Positions 55,327 through 64,000 of a stretch of 64,000 bases of DNA are shown piece by piece. The DNA lies in NCBI GenBank assembly GCA_014155875.1, contig JACEFZ010017841.1, forward strand, positions 248,001-312,000, given 5' to 3'. The position numbers were made by a program, and so were the translations under genes. Below the pieces are notes generated by a model, which worked only from the letters and a program-made list of their open reading frames with translations, did no database searches and was not told the origin of the DNA. Every line of letters starts with the position of its first letter. Positions within the stretch are counted from its first letter, which is position 1. The DNA comes from Cepaea nemoralis. Lineage: Eukaryota; Mollusca; Gastropoda; Stylommatophora; Helicidae.

Positions 55327-58300
55327 TGATCAGCTACCGCCCGCCTCAAGCTGGGCAGTCCCCGGCCAATTGGGTGCTGATCCGCCACAGCCAGCCTGCT
55401 TCAATGGTTGCTTGGGGCTAGGACAAAATCTGAATCGCAGGCTGTAAAACCAATGCACCAGGTACAAACAAAAATAAAAATAGAAACCTCAAGCTACGGC
55501 TTGCAACCTGGAACGTAAGAACCATGTGTCCAGGATTTTCCACTGACTTGACCAATATTGACGATGCGAGAAATACGGCTGTGATTGATGCCGAACTCAG
55601 TCGTCTTAACATTGATATTGCTAGCCTGCAGGAGACTCGCCTCGCTGAGGAAGGGTCACTCAGGGAAAACAATTACACCTTTTTTTTTGGAAGGGTAGAG
55701 GGCAGGCAGAAAAAAGGCAACACGATGTGGGCTTTGCAGTGAAGAATTCGCTACTGGGAATGATTGAAAATCCAGCAGGAGGAAATGAAAGACTATTATC
55801 CCTGCGCTTGGAAACCTCTTGTTTTTTTTGCCACCATTATTACTGCATATGCACCGACACTCGATTCCTCTGATGATGTGAAGGATTCGTTCTATGAGGA
55901 GTTAGACTCCGTGATCAAGGCAGTTCCAAAATCTGACTACATTTATATGCTCGGTGATTTCAATGCTCGTGTGGGCAAGGACTCGAGTTCATGGCCAGTG
56001 TGCCTTGGAAAATACAACATCGGTCGCATGAATGAAAATGTGCAAAGGCTGCTGGAGCATTGCACCAGTAATGACCTATGTATTACAAACTCCTTTTTTA
56101 TTTAAAACAAAAGAGATGCATAAGGTCACATGGAAACATCCAAGATCCGGCCATTGGCACCAGCTGGACTTCATCATCACACGGAGACAACATCTGAACC
56201 ATATATCATTGACTCGAAGTTACCACAGTGCTGACTATAATACGGATCATTCTTTGGTTGTTGCAAGGGCTAGACTGAGACCAAAGAGAATCTACACAGC
56301 TAAACACAAATCTAGCCCCAGGATTAATATTATTAACATTCACGATCCTGAAAAGTGCTTTCAGTTTCAACAGCAACTTGAAGACGCTTTCACTGATACA
56401 CCAGAAAATTGTACAGTAAATGAAAAGTGGGGTCAACTTAAGGAAACTCTTTATAAAACTGCCGTAGGGGTTTACGGCACTGTGGATCATAAGAGGCAGG
56501 ACTGGTTTGCGGCAAACAGCGAGACTCTGCAGCCCTTGATTGATAAGAAAAAGATAGCTCTCTTAAGAAACAAGGAAAGACCAACACGTAACACTCTGAG
56601 TGAGCTAAGGCAAGCTAGGAAGGATGTGCAAAAGGCTGCCAGGCAGTGTGCACATGATTATTGGATCAAGTTATGTGAGTCCATTCAAATCGCAAGCGAT
56701 AAGGGAAACATAAGAAGCATGTATGAAGGAATAAAGAAAGCTTGTGGTCCAGTGATCAAAAGAGGTGCACCATTGAAAACCTTGACTGGAGAAATCATAA
56801 CTGATAAGAAACAGCAGATGGATAGATGGGTCGAGCACTATTTAGAGCTTTACTCAAGTGAGACCAAACTAGCGGATGATGCCCTCAACGCCATAGAGGC
56901 TGTACCAACTCTTGACCACCTGGACACACTTCCCACCATAACAGAAGTTAAGTGTGCTGTAAATGAACTTGCATCTGGCAATGCTCCAGGTAAGGATGGG
57001 ATTCCAATAGAGGTTATCAGGAGTGGGCAAGACACCCTCACTCCACAGATCCACCAGCTAATAGAGCTATGCTGGCGAGAAGGACAAGTCCCACAGGATT
57101 TCAAAGATTCAAGCATCATAACACTGTACAAGAACAAAGGCGATCGGAGCGACTGCAACAACTATAGGGGTATCTCACTTCTGTGTATTGTTGGAAAAGT
57201 ATTTGCCAGAATTGTTCTGCGCAGACTTCAAGTCCTAGGAGATCAAGTCTACCCGAATCACAGTGTGGCATTCGGCAAAACCGGTCTACCATTGATATGA
57301 TATTCTCATTGCGACAAATGCAATAAAAATGCCGTGAACAGAATCAACCACTGTTTATTGCCTTCATCGACCTCACAAAGGCATTTGATTTGGTCAGTCG
57401 TGAGGGTCTGTTCAAGGCACTAAAGAAGATTGGTTGCCCACCAACTGTTCTGTCCATTGTGGAATCGTTCCACACAGGCATGAAGGGTATAATCAAGTTT
57501 GATGGTGCAACTTCTGAAGAATTTGAAATCAAGAGTGGAGTTAAGCAAGGTTGTGTACTAGCTCCCACCCTCGTTGGAATATACCTTTCACTTCTACTGA
57601 AATATGCCTTTCGTGATCAGGATGGTGGTATATACATTCACTCACGCGCAGATGGCGGCCTCTACAATGCTCAGAGATTGAAGGCCAAGACCAAAATTAG
57701 GAGGGTACTGATCAGAGAGTTGCTTTTTGCAGATGATGACCCACTCTGAGGAAGAATTGCAATGTCTACTATCTGCATTCTCCAATGCTTGTTCTGAATT
57801 TGGTTTAACAATTAGCAAAAAGAAGACACAGATTATGTCACAAGGTGCACATGGGGTACCATCAATCTTTATTGATGACGCCGAACTAGAAATGGTAGAC
57901 CATTTTACATATCTAGGATCAGTGGTAAATAGCAAATTATCCCTAGATCAGGAAATCAACATCCGGATTGGTAAAAAAAGCAACAACAATGATCAGGTTA
58001 AGAAAAAGAGCCTGGGAGAACATGAAGCTTACTGCAAAAACAAAAGTCCTTGTCTATCAAGCCTGTGTCCTTAGTACTCTTCTTTATGGCAGTGACACCT
58101 GGACAATTTACTCACACCAAGAGTAACATTTAAACAGCTTTCATATTCGGTGTCTGCGAAGAATTCTTGGTATTAAGTGGCAAGACAAAATCACAAATAC
58201 TGAAGTATTGGAAAGATCAGGTTGTGTGACAGTTTATTCCAAGCTCAGTCTTCGTAGACTTAGATGGATAGGACATCTTAGGAGGATGGATGATGGTATA

Positions 58301-58500
58301 ATACCAAAGGACATCTTTTTTGGTGAATTACAGATGGGTAAGAGATCTCAGGGTCGGCCTCTACTACGATACAAAGATGTGTGTAAGCGGGAATGATTGA
58401 TACAGGCATTGATAATGCACATTGGGAGCAAGTCGCCGCTGAACGTGTTGCAAACAAAGAAATCCTTGTTACATATCTATAAAATGGATGACTGGCAAAA
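55310..58500 (+). pseudogene. RTE-D LINE, near full length, frameshifted
   Basis: Begins with a leader (55310-55490), then endonuclease (LRLATWNVRTMCPG, IASLQETRLAEEGS, YMLGDFNARVGKDSSSWP, HPRSGHWHQLDFIITRR, DYNTDHSLVVARARL), a linker, and reverse transcriptase (GNAPGKDGIPIEVI, NNYRGISLLCIVGKVFARI, FIDLTKAFDLVSREGLF, SGVKQGCVLAPTL, RELLFADD) and the C-terminal part (HFTYLGSVVNSKLSLDQEI, RCLRRILGIKWQDKITNTEV, LRRLRWIGHLRRMDDGIIP). At least five frame changes (near 55742, 56100, 57295, 57725, 58075) and stops inactivate it. It is inserted in the hAT element near the transposase N-terminus. Confidence 0.85.
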
Positions 58501-58556
58501 TGAAGTAAATATTTCTGGAGCGTGTAGATAGACGGACGCATTTGGGGGAGGTGAAG

Positions 58557-58559
58557 ATG

Positions 58560-58601
<42 letters not shown>

Positions 58602-58602
58602 G
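58557..58602. repeat. (GT)n microsatellite
   Basis: About 22 GT units downstream of the RTE-D end. Confidence 0.95.
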
Positions 58603-58706
58603 TGCCATGGTAACGTCAGAGCGTAGGCGACTCTACCACGAGTCTGGAAAGGACATGGGATGGCGTGAAGGGCAAACATTACAATAAACAAGAAAATCTA
58701 GATACT

Positions 58707-58839
58707 TCTTCTGCGTTCATCCGGATTTTTTTTCGGACGTGGCTGCGTTGTGCCTGTTTACAGCAGAGCTGCGTTCTTGCGCCGTTAGGCCGACACATCC
58801 GATTTCTGCGGGCATTTGTTGACCGGGTTAACCTTCCCG
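58707..58839 (-). mobile_element. SINE4, 5'-truncated, with 14-bp TSD
   Basis: GAAAATCTAGATAC occurs at 58693-58706 and 58840-58853. The insert is the last 133 bases of SINE4 in reverse orientation, ending (plus strand, left) in a TTCTTCTGCGTTCATCCGGA tail region. A short, clean 5' truncation. Confidence 0.85.
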
Positions 58840-59089
58840 GGAAAATCTAGATACAATAATTTATAATTGAAAATAGTAAATTTAAGACACATAGCAGCCA
58901 AGAGGTCTCCGCATGTATGAAGATCTCCTATTATTCTAAATATAATATGTACATTTAAATTGTATAACAACGTTTCGTGTTCCATACGTTATATTAAGCA
59001 AGTTCGAGTACCGTCGGCGGGCCGGATGAAATGACGCCGCGAGCCGGATCCGGACCGCGGGCCGTAGTTGGGTGACCACTGTTCTAGAT

Positions 59090-59340
59090 GAATGTTTATT
59101 GTGCCTGTGACCCGCAGACTACATGCCAGCCCCACCTCCCAGAGGTGTAGACCGGGAAACCATGACCGCGAGGTCAAGGGCTAACAGGGCTATGGCTCGC
59201 CAGGGGGGGGGGGGGGGGACGGACTCCTCTTGGTCAGACATTTTCGTCCTAAACCTGCAACTGGCCTAGCAAGCCGGCAGGGGATTCTTTTACTACTCGA
59301 AGAAAACACAATAATACAGACAGAAGCGTGAAATTGTTAG
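59090..59340. other. Unassigned, with poly-G tract
   Basis: The first 20 bases continue the RTE-B LINE (antisense). A 16-base G run lies at 59203-59218. The rest resembles decayed repeat DNA without motifs I can name. Confidence 0.4.
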
Positions 59341-59345
59341 TCCAT

Positions 59346-59600
59346 TCATCATGTGCCATACCGACCAGCGTGGGCGGTCATGTTTCACAATTTCACTCAT
59401 CACCAGAGTCGTGGATCAGCTCAGTGTCGACCATGCCACGTGGCCAAGTCATCCAGGTATTTACTTCTCTGTATTCCCCTTGTTCTTTCCCCTTCGATCT
59501 TGCCAGTTGTCACCAATTCTCCTATTTATTTATTCTCATAACATGCCCCAAAACTGTTGACAGTCTACGCCTAATTTCTCTAATCAGTTTACACTTCAAA
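59346..59600 (-). pseudogene. RTE-A LINE 3' end (antisense)
   Basis: The reverse complement carries KYLDDLATWHGRH-like sequence and ends CACGCTGGTCGGTATGGCAC plus ATGATGA. Decayed frames. Confidence 0.75.
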
Positions 59601-59639
59601 TATGGCAGGTGCCGATTGTGTGCACCAAATTGCAACATA

Positions 59640-60560
59640 ACCCGCCACACAATACGACTGTCCCACACCGTTGAAATGGAACGCGTTATAAGCAGTTAAT
59701 TGTGACATAATGTCTCGTTGCAGAGAAGGAAACTGTTGTGAACATTCACAAGCGTCTATTTGATGTGTGTGGAAGTTTTGCAGTCGACAGGAGTACAGTC
59801 AGTCGCTGGGTTCAGAGAATCAAAGCATCAGGAAGTGGAGATACGGAGCTGCTTGATCGGCCACGCCGTGAGCGTCCTGCCACAGCCACCAACTCAGAAA
59901 TGTTGAAATGCGCTGAGGGTATTATTCTTACAGATAGGTGAATCACTACTCAACAATTGGCCTTACAGTTATCGGTCAGCGATGGTAGTAACAATAGTTA
60001 TAACAATTCTCGGATTTTCTAAGGTGTGCGCAAGATGAGCTCCCCGAAGTCTCACAAATGACCACCGATTGCAAAGGAAAGCAATTTCTTCTGAATTTTT
60101 GGAGTGTTTAAATGCTGATGGAGATAACTTTTTGGCTAAGATCGTTTTTGAACCTGAGACAAAAAGATAGTCAATGAAGTGGCAACGTCCGCAATCACCA
60201 CAAAGAAAGACAAAAACAACTCCTTCAGCGGGAAAGGTCATGATCACTGTCTTTTTGGGGGATTGAAGGTGTGATTATTGTGCACGTTATGCCAAGAGGA
60301 GAGACAATCAATTCTCAAGCTTACATTAGAACATTGAAAAAACTCAATCAACGTTTCTGCACAAGAACGGCCTCAACCAGGATTCACGTATTGTGGCATT
60401 TAGTGTCAATTCTGCACTCGCCTTGTTTCCATTGTGGATTAATCAAATTCGAGAATGACAATCGATCCAGCCATAGCCTTTTGCAACCAGCGAATAAAAT
60501 TCTCAAAATTTCCACAAATGAAAGTTTCCAAGTGAATTTTTATTTGTAATCTTGGATTTG
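59640..60560 (+). pseudogene. Mariner transposase, decayed
   Basis: An open start (59738-59941) encodes VNIHKRLFDVCGS with FAVDRSTVSRWVQRIKASGS and LLDRPRRERPATATNSEML (the paired helix-turn-helix part). Beyond it, in changing frames, are ITTQQLALQLS, FNADGDNFLAKIV-like, SAGKVMITVF and MPRGETINSQAYIRTLKKLN. The second catalytic block is degraded. Different subfamily from the antisense mariner at 38951-40250. Confidence 0.8.
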
Positions 60561-60704
60561 ATAGCAACCGCATTTTCAACACAGTAGCACGTAGTTGCTG
60601 ATGTTACAATATACCAACGTTACCAAACTTCATAGATCACCCGTGAATAAATCCTTAATTTCTCTATCAACGTCCTACCTATACGTCAGGTAACCTCCAT
60701 CCAT

Positions 60705-60805
60705 CATGTACCATGCCGATAAGCGTGGGCGGTCATGATTCGCCATTTCACTCGATCACCAGAGTCGTGGATCAGCTCCGTATTCTCGTCTCGACCATGC
60801 CACGT
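60705..60805 (-). mobile_element. RTE-A LINE 3' tip (antisense)
   Basis: Reverse complement reads through RDENTELIHDSGDRVKWRIM and ends at CACGCTTATCGGCATGGTAC plus ATGATGGATGGA. About 100 bases only. Confidence 0.75.
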
Positions 60806-60817
60806 AGCTTACTGAGG

Positions 60818-60925
60818 CAAAAATCCACGGTCTCATCTCATCATGTGCCTCGCGGTGTCGAGGTGAAGTATAAACAGCGGGAGAGTGCCCGCTTATGGGC
60901 TTCATGTATCGATATTCCCATGGAC
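60818..60925. repeat. Interspersed repeat shared with 53604-53690
   Basis: Both sites share TCTCATC, GCGGTGTC, TATAAACAGCGGGAGAGTGC and GGGCTTCATRTATCGA. Probably the 3' end of an unidentified retroelement, possibly with a GATGA-type tail. Confidence 0.55.
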
Positions 60926-60997
60926 TGTTACATCTGCTTTATCGTCCCTCGTCGAATGCTGTCATACCTAGTTACTGCATGGTCTTTTTACGTAACA

Positions 60998-61029
60998 ATT
61001 CTGTATTTTTTTTTTTTTTTTTTTTTTTT
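60998..61029. repeat. Poly-T tract
   Basis: About 30 T residues, the reverse of a poly-A; it may be the tail of an antisense retrotransposed sequence. Confidence 0.8.
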
Positions 61030-61129
61030 GGGGTGCATTCTCGTGCACAGGGGAAAAGGGTTTGTCTTCTGTCAATTTATATGTCTGCTTATGCTTGCTT
61101 GCTTGTGTTCGTTGGCTTGAGCTCCAACA

Positions 61130-61500
61130 CGAAGTCCTGTATGTCGGATGAAGGCATCCTGTTGTCCAACATCAGTGTGATGTCATACAGGACTTGAGGT
61201 TTGCGTGAGTATCCGTTGTCCCATGTCTGGCTTATTGGTGTGCAGACTGGTGGTTCCTCGCCGTACAGGCAGACACTCTCCGACTTCGGAGGAATCGGAG
61301 ATCCTACTGACCTTAGCCAGGACCCCGAAGGGACCTGTTGCCCAGGACGCTAGACGAGGACGCGTCAATAGGTCTTGGCCAGTATATAACCCGGCCCTGG
61401 TGCCTTGGAAACACCTCTGCGTCCCAGTCTGCTTATAATTTTGCATGATCGTATTTATCCTCACCGATTCATTAAGTCACCGTCAGGACAATCCTATTGT
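61130..61500. other. LTR-like or promoter-like unassigned segment
   Basis: AAGTCCTGTATG at 61130 and CATACAGGACTT at 61184 form a 12-bp inverted repeat around a 43-base loop. A TATATAA box at 61383-61389 is followed by GC-rich then T-rich sequence, as in LTR promoters. No LTR ends or second copy were found. Confidence 0.25.
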
Positions 61501-61529
61501 GTAAATATCATCCTCTAGCTCATACTGTT

Positions 61530-61852
61530 ATACTGCTTCTCCTTCACGACAATGCGCGCCCTCACACAAGTCTGGCAACACGGCATTACGTTGGACTGTA
61601 CTATCCTATAAATTGTACTGTTGGACTGTACTATCCTAACCGGATTGATTGATCCTATCAACTCCATAGTCCAGATTTTAATCTATTTGGTCCACGATGC
61701 ACGCCGTGGGGCAAGGCTTGAAGATGTTGAAGAAGTGATTCATGCAGCTAAGAAATGGCTACATGATCAAGACAAAATATGTATGGGCAAGGAATACATG
61801 CAATTGTTTCGCGCCGGCATATAGAGACTGAACATAGCAATAGAGAAGTAAC
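61530..61852 (+). pseudogene. Mariner transposase C-terminus
   Basis: In changing frames: DNARPHTSLATRHY (third catalytic block region), SPDFNLFGP, VIHAAKKWLHDQDK, then ATAGAGACTGAACATAGCAA up to a TAA. The last 35 bases correspond to the usual mariner ending before the stop codon. A short duplication (TTGGACTGTACTATCCTA) occurs at 61591 and 61622. It merges with the 42-bp minisatellite. Confidence 0.75.
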
Positions 61853-62198
61853 ATATTGAGACTGACAGTGTGAACATAGTCTCAATATGTGACTTCTCTC
61901 TTGCTATGTCCACACTGATAGTCTCTATATGTAACTTCTCTCTTGCTATGTTCACACTGTCAGTCTCAATATGTTACTTCTCTATTGCTATGTTCACACT
62001 GTAAGTCTTCTCTATATGTGACTTTTCTCTTGCTATGTTCACACTGATAGTCTCAATATGTTACTTCTCTATTGCTATGTTCACACTGATAGTCTCTATA
62101 TGTGACTTCTCTCTTGCTATGTTCACACTGATAGTCTCTATATGTGACTTCTCTCTTGCTATGTTCACTGATAGTCTCTATATGTGACTTCTCTCAAT
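61853..62198 (-). repeat. 42-bp minisatellite, inverted arm, about 8 units
   Basis: Units are in the reverse orientation (CTCTATATGTGACTTCTCTC ... TGTTCACACTGATAGT). The arm ends near 62198, where units switch to forward orientation, so the two arms form a large imperfect palindrome. Confidence 0.9.
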
Positions 62199-64000
62199 GT
62201 GACACATAGAGACTGACAGTGTGAAATAGTAAGAGAGAAGTCACATATAGAGACTATCAGTGTGAACACATCAAGAGAGAAGTCACATATAGAGACTATC
62301 AGTGTGAACATAGCAAGAGAGAAGTCACATATAGAGACTGACAGTGTGAACATAGCAAGAGAGAAGTCACATATAGAGACTATCAGTGTGAAATAGCAAG
62401 AGAGAAGTCACATATAGAGACTGACAGTGTGAAATAGCAAGAGAGAAGTCACATATAGAGACTATCAGTGTGAACATAGCAAGAGAGAAGTCACATATAG
62501 AGACTGACAGTGTGAACATAGCAAGAGAGAAGTCACATATAGAGACTGACAGTGTGAAATAGCAAGAGAGAAGTCACATATAGAGACTATCAGTGTGAAC
62601 ATAGCAAGAGAGAAGTCACATATAGAGACTGACAGTGTGAAATAGCAAGAGAGAAGTCACATATAGAGACTGACAGTGTGAAATAGCAAGAGAGAAGTCA
62701 CATATAGAGACTATCAGTGTGGACATAGCAAGAGAGAAGTCACATATAGAGACTATCAGTGTGAACATAGCAAGAGAGGTCACATATAGAGACTGACAGT
62801 GTGGACATAGCAAGAGAGAAGTCACATATAGAGACTATCAGTGTGAAATAGTAAGAGAGAAGTCACATATAGAGACTATCAGTGTGAACATAGAAAGAGA
62901 GAAGTCACATATAGAGACTGACAGTGTGAACATAGCAAGAGAGAAGTCACATATAGAGACTGACAGTGTGAACAAAGCAAGAGAGAAGTCACATATAGAG
63001 ACTGACAGTGTGAACAAAGCAAGAAAGAAGTCACATATAGAGACTGACAGTGTGAACATAGCAAGAGAGAAGTCACATATAGAGACTGACAGTGTGAACA
63101 TAGCAAGAGAGAAGTCACATATAGAGACTATCAGTGTGAAATAGTAAGAGAGAAGTCACATATAGAGACTGACAGTGTGGACATAGCAAGAGAGAAGTCA
63201 CATATAGAGACTGACAGTGTGAACACAGCAAGAGAGAAGTCACTTATAGAGACTGACAGTGTGAAATAGTAAGAGAGAAGTCACATATAGAGACTGACAG
63301 TGTGGACATAGCAAGAGAGAAGTCACATATAGAGACTGACAGTGTGAAATATTAAGAGAGAAGTCACATATAGAGACTGACAGTGTGAACATAGCAAGAG
63401 AGAAGTCACATATAGAGACTGACAGTGTGAACATAGCAAGAGAGAAGTCACATATAGAGACTATCAGTGTGAACATAGCAAGAGAGAAGTCACATATAGA
63501 GACTATCAGTGTAAACACAGCAAGAGAGAAGTCACATATAGAGACTGACAGTGTGAACATAGCAAGAGAGAAGTCACATATAGAGACTGACAGTGTGGAC
63601 ATAGCAAGAGAGAAGTCACATATAGAGACTGACAGTGTGGACATAGCAAGAGAGAAGTCACATATAGAGACTGACAGTGTGAACATAGCAAGAGAGAAGT
63701 CACATATAGAGACTGACAGTGTGAACATAGCAAGAGAGAAGTCACATATAGAGACTGACAGTGTGGACATAGCAAGAGAGAAGTCACACATAGAGACTGA
63801 CAGTGTGAAATAGTAAGAGAGAAGTCACATATAGAGACTGACAGTGTGAACATAGCAAGAGAGAAGTCACATATAGAGACTGACAGTGTGAACATAGCAA
63901 GAGAGAAGTCACATATAGAGACTGACAGTGTGGACATAGCAAGAGAGAAGTCACATATAGAGACTGACAGTGTGGACATAGCAAGAGAGAAGTCACATAT
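62199..64000 (+). repeat. 42-bp minisatellite, forward arm, about 44 units, runs off window
   Basis: The unit reads CACATATAGAGACTGACAGT then GTGAACATAGCAAGAGAGAAGT (42 bp), with 37-39-bp variants lacking part of GAACATAG. In frame it gives HIETDSVNIAREKS repeats, so both strands show long open frames without being genes. The first 35 bases after 61817 look like the founder. Confidence 0.95.

Larger units (their letters stand above)
54209..59081 (-). mobile_element. hAT transposon with 8-bp TSD, nested insertions
   Basis: TTCTAGAT at 54201-54208 and 59082-59089 flanks terminal repeats CAGGGGTCACTAAACTT and (inverted) CAGTGGTCACCCAACTA. Eight-base duplications and CAG-type ends are diagnostic of hAT. 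Subterminal CGGGCCGGAT motifs repeat at both ends. It holds transposase remnants on the minus strand and later SINE3, RTE-D and SINE4 insertions. Confidence 0.9.

Noticed and set aside
62838..63996. Open frames of 70-183 codons on both strands at the right end
   Set aside because: They only translate the 42-bp tandem unit, whose length is a multiple of three.

Overview
The window looks like invertebrate animal nuclear DNA, most likely from a lophotrochozoan and probably a gastropod mollusc. The basis is spliced genes with GT/AG introns, a ribosomal protein eS7 pseudogene of animal type, an RNase H-bearing LINE of the I/Nimb kind (a group known from snails), several RTE-like LINE families, mariner, pogo, hAT and IS630-like DNA transposons, tRNA-derived SINEs, and very many minisatellites. 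The species cannot be fixed from sequence alone. The family names used here (RTE-A to RTE-E, SINE1 to SINE4, minisatellites) are local labels.

Layout. 1-8.9 kb: a pile of decayed LINE fragments with SINE1, SINE2 and SINE3 copies, a possible small mitochondrial-protein exon (4270-4495, minus) and a broken eS7 retropseudogene (5810-6648, minus). 8.9-12.5 kb: three minisatellites, one of which (33 bp) grew inside the coding tail of an I-like LINE. 12.6-23.4 kb: the one convincing host gene, four exons on the minus strand encoding about 1,223 residues with a single C2H2 zinc finger; each of its three introns is largely made of a different minisatellite. 23.9-26.0 kb: a 35-bp minisatellite. 27.1-27.2 kb: a promoter-like cluster of ETS, GC-box, CCAAT and E-box motifs. 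27.3-33.3 kb: SINEs, antisense LINE fragments and an IS630-like transposon. 33.6-37.8 kb: a full-length I/Nimb-like LINE with an 11-bp target-site duplication (TSD) and only two small frameshifts near its 3' end. 38-40.2 kb: hAT and mariner remnants.

40.3-53.2 kb is a nested set: an RTE-A LINE holds a pogo/Tigger transposon, which holds a 10.46-kb LTR retroelement with LTRs of about 3.4 kb and no visible gag-pol, whose 5' LTR holds a 618-bp SINE4. 53.7-59.1 kb is a second nest: an RTE-B LINE holds a hAT transposon (8-bp TSD), which holds SINE3, a long RTE-D LINE and SINE4. 59.3-61.8 kb carries mariner and RTE remnants. From 61.8 kb to the window end runs a 42-bp minisatellite that appears to have been born from the last codons of a mariner transposase and that switches orientation once.

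The main biology is layered transposition, well dated by target-site duplications and filled/empty site pairs, together with repeated birth of minisatellites from or beside transposable-element ends. The zinc-finger gene is the only strongly supported host gene. No CRISPR array, rRNA gene or intact tRNA gene was seen.
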